The position numbers and the translations under genes were made by a program. A stretch of 50,915 nt of DNA from an uncultured Mycoplasmatota bacterium. GTDB lineage: Bacteria > Bacillota_I > Bacilli_A > RF39 > UBA660. The DNA lies in the NCBI GenBank assembly GCA_900547775.1, contig URHW01000005.1:1-50915 (forward strand). Reading direction: 5' to 3'. Below are positions 7,602 to 16,329 of this stretch, piece after piece (the first letter of the stretch is position 1; each line of letters starts with the position of its first letter). The notes under the pieces were generated by a model. The model was not told where the DNA came from, did not search any database, and saw only the letters and a program-made list of their open reading frames with translations.

Positions 7602-8459
7602 TTAATAAACTTCTTCTTTAATCGTATCAATAAATGATTTGATAACGTTGATGTAATCTGTACCATTTTTGATTTCATCATCTGTTAAAGTGTACATCGG
7701 ATTAATTTCAGCAAGTTTAGCACCAGCATCAGTCATTGATTTAATTGTATCGTTTTCTTCAGTTCCCTTAATTATAAAAAGGTAAGCATTGGTTTTTGAA
7801 CTAAAAGCACTTTTTGCTTTGCTTATATTTGTGTTTGAACTTTCGTCATCACTTGAAATGCTTATAATTTCAAAGCCATATTTTTCTAAAAATTTAAATG
7901 CATTATTAGCAACGATTAGTTGTTTATTTTTAGCGTTTTCAGCAATGATTTTAAGTTCAGCATCAATTTCGGATATTTTAACTTTTAGATTATCATAATT
8001 ATTATTTATGCTTTCAATGATAGATGTATTTTTGACATTTTCTTTAATGCCATTTTTAATGTTTTGTGCCATCATTAAGAAGTTTGCTGGACTTATCAAT
8101 AATTCACTTACGTCACTTTTAACTTCTAAGCCTTGCGATACATCAATGATATCAATGTTTTTGTTTTTTTCGATAAGGCTTGCTGCTACTTGTTTTTCGT
8201 TACTTAAACCATTGTAGATAAATAAATCGCCTTTGCTAAAGTCATTTAGTTTTTTATTTGTTACTGTGTAAGATGCAATGTCGGCACCATTAGGATAGAT
8301 ACTATTAATGGTTGCATAGTCTCCATAAAGTGTTTTAGTTATATATGTTATTGGATACATTGTTGTATAAATAGTTATGCCTTCGTAGTTATCTGATTTG
8401 AAGCATCCTCCTAAACAAAATGTTAGTATAAATAAAATAATAATTTTAAATTTTTTCAT
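7602..8459 (-). CDS. ZnuA-fold lipoprotein lacking metal-binding histidines
   Basis: 285 residues. The N-terminus is a lipoprotein signal ending in 'LGGC' (Cys19). The rest follows the metal ABC transporter substrate-binding (ZnuA/TroA) fold: 'TMYPITYITKTLYGDYATI', 'KLNDFSKGDLFIYNGL', a long connecting helix, then 'NNAFKFLEKYGFEIISIS'. The metal ligands are all replaced: the PH-D/E-Y motif reads 'ADIASY', the second His region reads 'ISPANFLMMAQNI', and the third reads 'NNAF' instead of 'HxAF'. The protein contains no histidine at all. No permease or ATPase gene is adjacent. It overlaps yidD by 4 bases (ATGA). Zinc or manganese uptake cannot be assumed; a repurposed surface lipoprotein is more likely. 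Confidence 0.8.
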   Translation of the reverse strand: MKKFKIIILFILTFCLGGCFKSDNYEGITIYTTMYPITYITKTLYGDYATINSIYPNGADIASYTVTNKKLNDFSKGDLFIYNGLSNEKQVAASLIEKNKNIDIIDVSQGLEVKSDVSELLISPANFLMMAQNIKNGIKENVKNTSIIESINNNYDNLKVKISEIDAELKIIAENAKNKQLIVANNAFKFLEKYGFEIISISSDDESSNTNISKAKSAFSSKTNAYLFIIKGTEENDTIKSMTDAGAKLAEINPMYTLTDDEIKNGTDYINVIKSFIDTIKEEVY

Positions 8460-8677
8460 TTTTTCTCCTTCTTAATTACTGGGTCATACCCATACTTTCC
8501 TAGTGGATGACACCTAAATATTCTTTTTATTCCAAGCCATAAGCCAGTAAACAATCCATATTCATTTAAGCATTCAATCATATATTCACTGCAAGTTGGA
8601 ATAAATCTGCAGTTTTTATGACTTGATAGTGGGGTTTTTTGATAAAGTCTAATTAGTTTGATTATTATGTTTTTCAT
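8456..8677 (-). CDS. yidD: YidD, membrane protein insertion efficiency factor
   Basis: 73 residues with the family hallmarks 'CRFIPTCSEYMIECLNEYG' and 'RCHPLGKYGYDPV'. YidD is a small membrane-associated protein that assists YidC-dependent insertion. The start ATG at 8677 is preceded by GAGGTAAC. It overlaps the ZnuA-like gene downstream and is divergent from rnc. Confidence 0.95.
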   Translation of the reverse strand: MKNIIIKLIRLYQKTPLSSHKNCRFIPTCSEYMIECLNEYGLFTGLWLGIKRIFRCHPLGKYGYDPVIKKEKK

Positions 8678-8762
8678 GTTACCTCACATAGTTATTATAT
8701 AATAAAAGGCTTAAAAAATAAATAACTTTAAAAAAATCCTAGAATATTTGGCACTTTTAATA

Positions 8763-8781
8763 TATAATAGTGCTTGGTGAT
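8763..8781 (+). promoter_or_regulatory. Promoter -10 and SD of rnc with a very short leader
   Basis: TATAAT at 8763-8768 lies only 7 bases before the ribosome-binding site GGTGAT (8776-8781); the ATG is at 8787. The expected transcript start therefore falls on the SD. TTGGCACTTTT precedes the -10, as a near-copy also does before the gene at 12408. Confidence 0.6.
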
Positions 8782-8786
8782 AAGAT

Positions 8787-9452
8787 ATGGATTTATCTAA
8801 ATATGGGGTTTCAAGTGATAATAAAATATTAGGCGTTGCCTTGACACATACTAGTTATGCTAATGAACATAATGTTCCTTCTTATGAAAGATTGGAGTAT
8901 TTAGGTGATGCTGTATTAGAACTTATTATGAGTGATTATTTTTATAAGAATACTGATTATCCAGAAGGAAAAATGAGTAAGATTAGATCTAGTTATGTTT
9001 GTGAAGCAGCATTAGATAAGTATGCTGAAGTTATTAACTTGAAAGATTATATTAAAGTAGGACATTCTTTAGAAAGTGATATTAATGAAACAATTACTGC
9101 TGATGTGTTTGAGGCAGTTATTGCGACTATTTATTTAAATAGTGGATTTAATAAAGCAAAAGAGTTTGTGATGGATATTGCCAAACCTTTTATTTTAAAT
9201 AATGTTAAGTTTATGAGTGATTATAAGTCTTATTTACAAGAGTTAGTGCAGACTGATAAGAAGAGTTTAAGTTATAATGTTGTTAAAGAGACAGGACCTG
9301 CTCATGATAAGACTTTTGAGGTAGAAGTAGAAGTAGATGGTATTATATATGCTCATGGAGTTGGAAAGTCTAAAAAGGAAGCAGAGCAAAATGCTGCTAA
9401 AAATGCAATCATGATTAGTGCAGGTGAAGTAAATGAAACTGATAAGAATTAG
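8787..9452 (+). CDS. rnc: Ribonuclease III
   Basis: 221 residues. The RNase III signature 'ERLEYLGDAVLEL' is at about 34-46, with the second acidic pair in 'TADVFEAVIA' (Asp106, Glu109). A dsRNA-binding domain occupies about 145-212 ('GKSKKEAEQNAAKNAI'). It cleaves double-stranded RNA in rRNA and mRNA processing. rnc-smc order matches B. subtilis; the two genes overlap by 20 bases. It would also be the natural processor of any sRNA-mRNA duplexes made by the module at 16.2-16.9 kb. Confidence 0.96.
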   Translation: MDLSKYGVSSDNKILGVALTHTSYANEHNVPSYERLEYLGDAVLELIMSDYFYKNTDYPEGKMSKIRSSYVCEAALDKYAEVINLKDYIKVGHSLESDINETITADVFEAVIATIYLNSGFNKAKEFVMDIAKPFILNNVKFMSDYKSYLQELVQTDKKSLSYNVVKETGPAHDKTFEVEVEVDGIIYAHGVGKSKKEAEQNAAKNAIMISAGEVNETDKN

Positions 9453-12369
9453 TGCACATGGATTTAAGTCTTTTGCAGATAAGATAACTATTGATATTAA
9501 AGATGGAATAACTGGGATTGTTGGACCTAATGGTTCTGGTAAAAGTAATATTGTTGATGCGGTTAAGTGGGTGCTTGGAGAGCAGTCTTTAAAGGATATT
9601 CGTGGTGGTAATACATCTTCTGATGTTATTTTTGCAGGTTCTAAATCTAGAAGCCCATTAACAAGAGCATGGGTATCACTTACCTTTAATAATGAAGATC
9701 ATTACTTAAATAGTGATTTAAAAGAAATAGAGATTAAGAGGGTTGTATATAGAACTGGTGAAAATGAATATTATATAAATAATGAATTAGTTAGACTTAA
9801 AGATATAACAAATCTTTTTATTGATTCGGGTACTAGTGCTTTTTCTTTATCGATAATTTCTCAAGGTAAGATTGGGGAGATTATTAATAGTAAGTCAGAA
9901 GATAAAAGAAGTATTATTGAAGAGGCTGCTGGAGTTTTAAAGTATAAGAAGCGTAAAGAGGAGTCTTTAAGAAAACTTGCTAAAACTAATGATAATTTAG
10001 AAAAAATTAATTTAATTATAAGTGAGCTTGAAGTGAATCTAGCGCCTTTAAAAGAACAGGCTGAAACAGCCCAGAAATATGTTTCTTTAAAGAAAGAGTT
10101 AGAACAAACTGAGATAGGACTTCTTGTTAAAGATATTCGTGAGGCAAATGAAAATTATACTAAGAATAAAAGTCAAAAAGATTTTTTAGATCGTGAGATT
10201 ATAAAGAAGCAAGGAGAAGAGACTAAGGAAAGCACGAGAATTACTATTTTAAAGAATGATATTTTAAAAATAGATGAAGAAATTAGTAAGACTAGTGATA
10301 GTTTATATCAAATAACAAATAAGTTATCTTCTTTATCAAGTGAGAAACAAATTATGCTTGAAAGGAAGAAACTTAATGCGGATGATAATAAGTTAGAGAC
10401 AAACATTCTTTCATTAAAAGAAAGTGAGTTAAAGCTTAAAAAAACGATAGAGTTATTAGAAGAAGAAAGAAAGAATAAAGAAGAAGAATTAAATAAGAAG
10501 TTAAGTGGGAATGCAGAGCTTGTTAATGAACTTAAGAAAGCTAATTTAGATAAGCAAGTTATGGTTAGTGATTTAACTAGATTAAATAGGGAAGAAGCTA
10601 GTCTAAAAAATAAGATTGATATTTTAAAAGAGAATATTGAAAATGATAATAAGCTACCTTATGCAGTTAGAACGGTTATGAATAATCATAGACTGGTGGG
10701 AATTAAGAATGTTTTAGGTAAGTTAATTGAGACGGATGAAAGATATAGTACTGCGATTGATGTTTCTCTTGGCTCGTTATCTAATATTATTGTTACGGAA
10801 AATGAGATGAATGCTAAGGATGCGGTTAGTTATTTAAAACAGACTGGAGCAGGAAGAGCAACTTTTTATCCACTTAATGTTATTAAACCTAGAAGACTAG
10901 ATGACATTACACTTAGTAAGATAGAAAATGATACTTCTTTTGTAGGAACTGCAGCTAGTTTGGTTAAGTATGATCCAGTATATAAGAATGTCGCATTAAA
11001 TGTTTTGGGTAATGTTATTATTGCCGATAATTTAGTAAATGCTAACAGATTAAGTAAAATGATTAATCATATGTATAAGATTGTTACTTTAGAAGGTGAC
11101 ATTGTTGCAGCTGGTGGTAGTATTACTGGTGGCTCACTTAATAATAAAAGTGGTTTTATTAATCAAAAGTTTGAACTTGAAAAGAGTTTGAAGATGCTTA
11201 ATGAACTATCTAATAGTATTAAAACTAAAGAAGATGATATAAATCAAAAGGATAATGAGATAAGTATCTTAGAAGAAAGAGTGTTTGCTTCTAATAATGT
11301 GGTTAATATTTTAAGAAACGAACTTTCTTTAAAATTAAATGAAGCAAATACCTTAAGAGATAATCTTTTAAGGGTTACCAATGAGATTAATGGTAATCAA
11401 GGACTTCTTAATGGAAGTATTGAAAAAGAAGTTGAAAAGATACTTAATGAGTATTATGAAGTATCTGCTCAAAAAGAGAAATTAGAGATAAGTTTAGCTA
11501 ATTTAAAGGTTAATAAGAATGATTTATCTAGTGAATTATCTGAGTTAGAGTTATCTAATAAGAAACAAAATTCGGAGTATAATAAACTTGCTAATGAACT
11601 TAATGAAGTAAATATTCAGATTGGTAAGTGTGAGATAAAACTTGATAATTATTTATTGAGATTAAATGAAGAGTATGGGCTTACTTATGAAAGAGCAAAA
11701 AATGAGTACTCTGAACCAGAAGAAGCAGATAGTGCTAGAACTAAAGTTAATAGTATTAAGCGTGATATTAGATCTCTTGGTGAAGTTAATACTGGTGCGA
11801 TAAGTGAGTATGAGAGAATTAATGAAAGATATACTTTCTTAAGTAATCAAAAAGAAGAAATAAGTGCTTCAGTTAGTGATTTGCTTAAAGTAATTGATGA
11901 ACTAGATAGTGAGATGGTTACGAGACTAACTGATACTTTTGATAAATTAAATAAAGAGTTCCAAAAAACATTTACTCGTTTATTTAGAGGAGGAGAGGGA
12001 AGTTTAATTTTAACTAATCCAGATGATATTCTAAATTCTGGTTTAGAGATTAAAGCACTTCCTCCAGGAAAGGATATTAAAAATACGAAGTTACTATCTG
12101 GTGGGGAGTCTACTTTAACGGCAATTGCTTTATTATTTGCAATGCTTAATATAAGAACTGTACCATTTTGTATTTTAGATGAGGTAGAAGCCGCCCTTGA
12201 TGAAGCAAATGTAGACATGTTTGGTAAGTATTTAGAAGAACTTAATACAAATACACAGTTTATAATTATTACTCATAAAAAAAGAACAATGGAATATGCA
12301 GATAACTTGTATGGTATTACAATGCAAGAGTCTGGTGTATCAAAACTTGTTAGTGTTAAACTTGATTAG
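9433..12369 (+). CDS. smc: Chromosome segregation ATPase Smc (short arms)
   Basis: 978 residues, about 200 shorter than the typical 1180. Walker A 'GPNGSGKSN' is at 31-39. The hinge lies at roughly 420-560 ('LVGIKNVLGKLIETDERY', with 'AAGGSITGGS' after it). The signature 'LLSGGE' is at about 887-892 and Walker B 'CILDE' at 913-917. Both coiled-coil arms are intact in frame but shortened. Smc with ScpAB compacts and separates sister chromosomes. The start ATG within the rnc end is preceded by AGGTGAAG. Confidence 0.95.
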   Translation: MKLIRISAHGFKSFADKITIDIKDGITGIVGPNGSGKSNIVDAVKWVLGEQSLKDIRGGNTSSDVIFAGSKSRSPLTRAWVSLTFNNEDHYLNSDLKEIEIKRVVYRTGENEYYINNELVRLKDITNLFIDSGTSAFSLSIISQGKIGEIINSKSEDKRSIIEEAAGVLKYKKRKEESLRKLAKTNDNLEKINLIISELEVNLAPLKEQAETAQKYVSLKKELEQTEIGLLVKDIREANENYTKNKSQKDFLDREIIKKQGEETKESTRITILKNDILKIDEEISKTSDSLYQITNKLSSLSSEKQIMLERKKLNADDNKLETNILSLKESELKLKKTIELLEEERKNKEEELNKKLSGNAELVNELKKANLDKQVMVSDLTRLNREEASLKNKIDILKENIENDNKLPYAVRTVMNNHRLVGIKNVLGKLIETDERYSTAIDVSLGSLSNIIVTENEMNAKDAVSYLKQTGAGRATFYPLNVIKPRRLDDITLSKIENDTSFVGTAASLVKYDPVYKNVALNVLGNVIIADNLVNANRLSKMINHMYKIVTLEGDIVAAGGSITGGSLNNKSGFINQKFELEKSLKMLNELSNSIKTKEDDINQKDNEISILEERVFASNNVVNILRNELSLKLNEANTLRDNLLRVTNEINGNQGLLNGSIEKEVEKILNEYYEVSAQKEKLEISLANLKVNKNDLSSELSELELSNKKQNSEYNKLANELNEVNIQIGKCEIKLDNYLLRLNEEYGLTYERAKNEYSEPEEADSARTKVNSIKRDIRSLGEVNTGAISEYERINERYTFLSNQKEEISASVSDLLKVIDELDSEMVTRLTDTFDKLNKEFQKTFTRLFRGGEGSLILTNPDDILNSGLEIKALPPGKDIKNTKLLSGGESTLTAIALLFAMLNIRTVPFCILDEVEAALDEANVDMFGKYLEELNTNTQFIIITHKKRTMEYADNLYGITMQESGVSKLVSVKLD

Positions 12370-12402
12370 TTTAGCACTTTTTTATATAATAGATTTGGTG
12401 AT
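12362..12402 (+). promoter_or_regulatory. Promoter and SD for the zinc-ribbon/TPR gene
   Basis: TTGATT (12362-12367), 17 nt, TATAAT (12385-12390), then GGTGAT at 12397-12402 only 6 bases later. The -35 overlaps the smc stop. Confidence 0.65.
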
Positions 12403-12407
12403 AATAT

Positions 12408-13712
12408 ATGAGATTAACTAGTGCAAAGTGTCCTAATTGTGGGGCAGATATTAAAGTAAATAAAGAAGAAGAAAAAACAGTATGTGAGTACTGCAAGAGC
12501 GAGATCTTAGTAGAAGATGCGATTGCTAAGTTAAAGGTGGTAGTTGAAGGTGAAGTTGAACTTAAAGGAGTTCCTAAACTTGAAAGTTATCTTAAATTAG
12601 GCGATAGAGCATATAAAGATGGTGAGTTTGATGAAGCGTACATTAATTATAGTAAGGCTTTAGAACTTGATCCAGATAATGCAATTGCTATTTTAAAGCA
12701 AGGAATATCTAAAGTTTTAAAGGAGAAAGATCCTTTAAAGATGACGATCTCTTCAGGGGTAAGTGCTTATCAAAATGCGATAAAAATTGATGAATCACTT
12801 AAGGAAAGCGGTGCAGCAGATTTAGCAGTAGTTTTAGCAAGTGAAGAAGAAGTGCTAACTGAGTTTTATAGAACACATATTTTAACTAAAAGCGAACTTG
12901 ATAAATATATGAAAGAACTTCTTAGTTTGCTTGAGGGGGATATTGCAATTATTGAAAACTCAGAAATTAATAAGAAAGTATGCACGGAGAATGCTTTATT
13001 TTTAATCGGATATATTTCTGAGAAGAAAGAGTATGGTACTAGTGAAAGAAGATATACTTATAAGTTATCTAAAGAAGAATTAAAATATTTGGAAGATACT
13101 AAAAAGGTATTAAAAGAAGGACTTAAGGCACAGAATAAAGCTGAATTTAAAGAAACATTAGATAAAGCTAAAAAGGAGCCTAGAAAGCCTCAGACTAAGA
13201 AGGATAAAATAATAAATGGAATACTTCTTGTAATTACAATTATTATGATTATTTACACTCTTTCTTATGGTAAATCAACAATTTGGTTTTGGATGTATAT
13301 AATTGAATTTTTAATTTTAATAGTAACTTTATCATCAAAAGATGTTATGCCAGCAACTAATAGAGTTAAAAATATTTTATTAGTGCTTGCTGTAATTGGA
13401 ACATTTGGTAATTCTTATCCAGCGTTTGCTATATCTTCTTATAAGTCTGTGGATGAGGATTTAGTTATTAAGTTTAATAAAAAGGAAGTAATAGTTAATG
13501 ATAAGAAGACAACTTATAAATATAAAGATAATGATGGAGTATATTATATTGAGATAGATGATGTTAAATTAAAATATGATTATCATAAGGGAAAGTATTT
13601 ATTGTGTGTTACTAAGGATGGTAAATGTATTTCTTATTTAGTACCAACTGATGAAAAAGGGGATAACTATATTCAAAATATAGATGATGAAAATAAGTAT
13701 TTTAACAAATAA
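12408..13712 (+). CDS. Zinc-ribbon and TPR protein with three membrane segments
   Basis: 434 residues of unknown function. An N-terminal zinc ribbon has Cys8, Cys11, Cys26 and Cys29. A TPR-like helical pair follows at about 57-92 ('YLKLGDRAYKDGEFDEAYINYSKALELDP' spread over two helices). After a helical middle region come three hydrophobic segments (about 269-287, 291-308, 322-342) and a beta-rich C-terminal domain. The layout suggests a membrane-anchored adaptor with cytosolic zinc and TPR domains. The start follows GGTGATAAT. It stands alone between smc and spoIIP, each with its own promoter. Confidence 0.75.
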   Translation: MRLTSAKCPNCGADIKVNKEEEKTVCEYCKSEILVEDAIAKLKVVVEGEVELKGVPKLESYLKLGDRAYKDGEFDEAYINYSKALELDPDNAIAILKQGISKVLKEKDPLKMTISSGVSAYQNAIKIDESLKESGAADLAVVLASEEEVLTEFYRTHILTKSELDKYMKELLSLLEGDIAIIENSEINKKVCTENALFLIGYISEKKEYGTSERRYTYKLSKEELKYLEDTKKVLKEGLKAQNKAEFKETLDKAKKEPRKPQTKKDKIINGILLVITIIMIIYTLSYGKSTIWFWMYIIEFLILIVTLSSKDVMPATNRVKNILLVLAVIGTFGNSYPAFAISSYKSVDEDLVIKFNKKEVIVNDKKTTYKYKDNDGVYYIEIDDVKLKYDYHKGKYLLCVTKDGKCISYLVPTDEKGDNYIQNIDDENKYFNK

Positions 13713-13740
13713 TGTGACATATTTTTTACTGGTGAGTATC

Positions 13741-13758
13741 TATAATTAAACTGGTGAT
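13741..13758 (+). promoter_or_regulatory. -10 element and SD of spoIIP
   Basis: TATAAT (13741-13746) followed after 6 bases by GGTGAT (13753-13758). A CATATT sequence lies at 13718-13723, so a sporulation sigma (sigma-E-like) reading is possible, but the spacing does not fit the sigma-E consensus well. Confidence 0.45.
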
Positions 13759-13761
13759 AAT

Positions 13762-14667
13762 ATGAAAAGATTTGTGGCAAGAAAAAGCAGAAGAATAACA
13801 GTTAAGTTTTTAGTTCTTCTCTTTTTATTTATATTTATGACTTTAACAATTGTTAGGTATATGTTCATAAGTTCCTTTGAGATTGATAGTGTTAAAGCTA
13901 ATTATATATTATCATCGACAGTAAGAATGCCTAAAAATAAGTTATCAATATTTGATTTTGGAACTGTAGATGCATTTTTGAAGGATAATTTTAAAAATCT
14001 TAATAAGGTAATTATAAAAAGGGAAGCAAAACTTAGTGAGAATATTAAGAATGCTTCTGCTTTAGGTGAACCTTTAATATATATTTATAATACACACCAA
14101 ACTGAGGAATATGCTCCTGGGTCTTTAAAAAATTATAATATTACTCCGACAGTTTATATGGCAGCAAATATATTAAAGGAAAATTTAAGGGAGAATGGGA
14201 TAAATGCAATTGTGGAAGATAGTAGTTTGCAGAAAGGATTAAGTGAGAGGGGGCTTAATTATAATGGTGCTTATACTTTAAGTTATGAGTGGCTTACAAG
14301 TGCTAAAGAGAGATATCCTAGTGTTAAGTATTTTATTGATTTGCATAGAGATAGTGTATCAGCAAGTACAACTATAAATAATTATTCTTATGCTAAAATG
14401 ATGTTTGTTATTGGGATGAATCATGATAATTATAAGAAGAATGAAGAACTGATGCTTAAATTAAATGAATTTTTAAATAGAGGTTATGAAGGATTAATGA
14501 GAGAACCTTTTTATGGTAAAAATAGTAGGTATAATCAGCATTTTAATGAGAACGTGATGTTAATTGAAATTGGTGGGCCAGAAAGTACAATTAATGAGGT
14601 ATCTTTAAGTGTTAAGGCTTTTGCTGAAAGCTTAAGTAATTTATTAGGAGAAGACTATGGAAGATAA
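13762..14667 (+). CDS. spoIIP: SpoIIP, engulfment peptidoglycan hydrolase
   Basis: 301 residues. One N-terminal membrane segment (about 13-35) is followed by the SpoIIP catalytic domain. The conserved zinc/catalytic motifs are visible: 'THQTEEY' (His112, Glu115), 'DLHRDS' (His195, Asp197) and 'LIEIGGPES' (Glu269). SpoIIP is an amidase/endopeptidase that acts with SpoIID and SpoIIM to remodel the septum and drive engulfment. It overlaps the next gene by 11 bases. Confidence 0.93.
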   Translation: MKRFVARKSRRITVKFLVLLFLFIFMTLTIVRYMFISSFEIDSVKANYILSSTVRMPKNKLSIFDFGTVDAFLKDNFKNLNKVIIKREAKLSENIKNASALGEPLIYIYNTHQTEEYAPGSLKNYNITPTVYMAANILKENLRENGINAIVEDSSLQKGLSERGLNYNGAYTLSYEWLTSAKERYPSVKYFIDLHRDSVSASTTINNYSYAKMMFVIGMNHDNYKKNEELMLKLNEFLNRGYEGLMREPFYGKNSRYNQHFNENVMLIEIGGPESTINEVSLSVKAFAESLSNLLGEDYGR

Positions 14668-14992
14668 GAAGCCAAAGATACCTAAAACGTTAAGGTTTAT
14701 TTTCTATGCGCTAGTATTTTCTTTTATTTGTCTTTATTTTGCTGGTAAGACTGGTTATTATACTAAGGTAATAAGCCGAAATACATATTTAACAAATGAA
14801 GCAATAATTGCTTTTGAGAAGGATGTTAGTGAAGGAAAGCGAGTGGATATAAAAGATTATATTAAAACACCTAAGAAGGATTATCGTAATTTTTGCTCAG
14901 AGGTTGGTTTTCGAATAAGCGATGGAATAGATAAACTTCTTAATGATGGAGTGGTTTGGTTACTTAAAATTTTAAAATCTTTATTTAGTTAG
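14657..14992 (+). CDS. Small membrane protein co-translated with SpoIIP
   Basis: 111 residues, family not recognised. A single membrane segment lies at about 10-28 after a Lys/Pro-rich N-terminus. A soluble middle contains 'KRVDIKDYIKTPKKDY', and the C-terminal helix is amphipathic. The gene starts within the last codons of spoIIP (GGAGAAGACT before ATG), so tight coupling suggests a sporulation or cell-wall role alongside SpoIIP. That is inference from context only. Confidence 0.75.
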   Translation: MEDKKPKIPKTLRFIFYALVFSFICLYFAGKTGYYTKVISRNTYLTNEAIIAFEKDVSEGKRVDIKDYIKTPKKDYRNFCSEVGFRISDGIDKLLNDGVVWLLKILKSLFS

Positions 14993-15025
14993 TAAAATAT
15001 GATAAACTCATTTTAGAGGTGCGTT

Positions 15026-16024
15026 ATGAGAAAAATTAAATATATGCTTAAGTGTCTTAAAAGATTAAATGTAAAAAATATGTTTAATATTATAAATAAA
15101 CTTAGTAAGAAAACTCATAAGAGTAAGATAATTTTAACTATTGATATTATTTATTGTGCTTTAAGATATGGTGCAGGTTATTATGATTATCAGGAATTTG
15201 AATTTTACAATTTAACTAATAAAGAGAGAAAGACATATTTAACTAGGGTTAAAAATAATAATATAATTAAGACTTATAATAAAAAAGAAGATTTTTATAA
15301 ATTGGATGATAAGGGTATTTTTAATGAGACATTTAAAGAATATATTAAAAGAGATTTCTTAATAATTAGTAAGGATAATTTTGATGAGTTTAAAAAGTTT
15401 ACTAGTAAGCATAAAAAAATTATTGCAAAGATTATTAATGGAGAAGGTGGAAAAGGCATTAGTCTTATTACAGTAAATAAGAATGATAAAGAAAAAGTCT
15501 TTAAAGAGCTTCTTAAAAATAATCAAACTTTAATTGAAGAAGTTATAATTCAAAATAAAGAAATTTCTAAACTCTATAGTGGAAGTGTTAATACGCTTAG
15601 ATTATTTACTTTCTATGATGGTGAAAATGCTTATGTACTTAATTCTGTATTTAAAATAGGTAATGGAGGAGTAACTGATAATTTTTCGTCAGGGTCTATG
15701 TATACTTTTACGGATGATGATGGAGTAGTAATTGTTCCAGCAATTGATCAAGATGATAATATATATGAAATTCATCCGATTACTAAAGAAAAAATAGTTG
15801 GATTTAAAGTTCCTCTTTATGATGAGGCTTGTAAGTTAGTAATTGAAGCAGCTAAGTTGATGCCAACTATAAAGTATATTGGCTGGGATGTTGCAATTAC
15901 TGAAGAAACGCCGGTTATAATTGAAGGTAATTCTTATCCAGGAGTATTCCAAATTAAACCTAGTTTAACTAATAATCACACTGGATTAATTCCAAAATAT
16001 CAAAAATATATGAATATTAAATAA
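15026..16024 (+). CDS. ATP-grasp protein, sugar-transfer associated type
   Basis: 332 residues. It fits the ATP-grasp family often found with surface-polysaccharide genes: 'RYGAGYYDYQEFEFYNLT' N-terminal motif, 'AKIINGEGGKGISLI' (glycine-rich nucleotide loop), 'LIEEVIIQ', 'NTLRLFTF' and 'YIGWDVAITEETPVIIEGN' with the acidic metal ligands. Family members form amide or ester bonds using ATP; the substrate here is unknown. GAGGTGCGTT precedes the ATG. It is monocistronic, ending just before tRNA-Arg. Confidence 0.8.
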   Translation: MRKIKYMLKCLKRLNVKNMFNIINKLSKKTHKSKIILTIDIIYCALRYGAGYYDYQEFEFYNLTNKERKTYLTRVKNNNIIKTYNKKEDFYKLDDKGIFNETFKEYIKRDFLIISKDNFDEFKKFTSKHKKIIAKIINGEGGKGISLITVNKNDKEKVFKELLKNNQTLIEEVIIQNKEISKLYSGSVNTLRLFTFYDGENAYVLNSVFKIGNGGVTDNFSSGSMYTFTDDDGVVIVPAIDQDDNIYEIHPITKEKIVGFKVPLYDEACKLVIEAAKLMPTIKYIGWDVAITEETPVIIEGNSYPGVFQIKPSLTNNHTGLIPKYQKYMNIK

Positions 16025-16030
16025 AAAGTC

Positions 16031-16059
16031 TTGAAACTGAACAAGAAATGTATTATAAT
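16031..16059 (+). promoter_or_regulatory. Promoter of tRNA-Arg
   Basis: TTGAAA (16031-16036), 17 nt, TATAAT (16054-16059), 20 bases before the tRNA. Confidence 0.85.
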
Positions 16060-16078
16060 TTAGTTGTTCAGCAAGAAT

Positions 16079-16155
16079 GTCTTCGTAGCTCAGCTGGATA
16101 GAGCATACGCCTTCTAAGCGTACGGTCGCGCGTTCGAATCGCGCCGAGGACACCA
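16079..16155 (+). tRNA. tRNA-Arg (TCT)
   Basis: 77 nt with encoded CCA. The acceptor GTCTTCG pairs with CGAGGAC, the T-arm is GCGCGTTCGAATCGCGC and the anticodon loop is CTTCTAA. Confidence 0.96.
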
Positions 16156-16166
16156 CTTAAAAAAAT

Positions 16167-16193
16167 AAGAACTTGAAAATAGTTCTTTTTTTT
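16167..16193 (+). terminator. Terminator of tRNA-Arg
   Basis: AAGAAC (16167-16172), a 9-nt loop, GTTCTT (16182-16187) and a T run. The loop contains the TTGAAA that serves as -35 for the next transcript. Confidence 0.8.
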
Positions 16194-16201
16194 GTTATAA
16201 T
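16173..16201 (+). promoter_or_regulatory. Promoter of candidate antitoxin RNA 1
   Basis: TTGAAA (16173-16178), 17 nt, TATAAT (16196-16201). The -35 box sits inside the terminator loop of tRNA-Arg. Confidence 0.75.
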
Positions 16202-16207
16202 GTATTT

Positions 16208-16318
16208 GTCAAGGAAACTTGCATAAAATAAAAAAGGGAAGACTTAACTTTTGCGTGTTGAGTACTCGCCTAAAATTTGGTTTTGCACTCAATCTAACAA
16301 CTTGATTGAGTGCTTTTT
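16208..16318 (+). ncRNA. Candidate small RNA 1 (antitoxin-like, about 110 nt)
   Basis: The transcript expected from the promoter at 16173-16201 starts with a hairpin CAAG-GAAA-CTTG (16210-16221). It has no ribosome-binding site with an open frame, and it ends in a strong terminator: a 10-bp stem GCACTCAATC/GATTGAGTGC (16285-16294, 16304-16313) plus T run. It converges on the minus-strand micropeptide gene at 16330-16413. Its TGTTGAGTACTCGCC (16256-16270) recurs, inverted, in the leader of that message; the palindromic core GAGTACTC would allow kissing contacts. A near-parallel copy lies at 16583-16704. Confidence 0.65.
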
Positions 16319-16329
16319 ATATAATCTTA

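Noticed and set aside
16208..16318. Plus-strand RNA 1 as a small coding gene
   Set aside because: No start codon with an SD opens a frame of useful length before the terminator.
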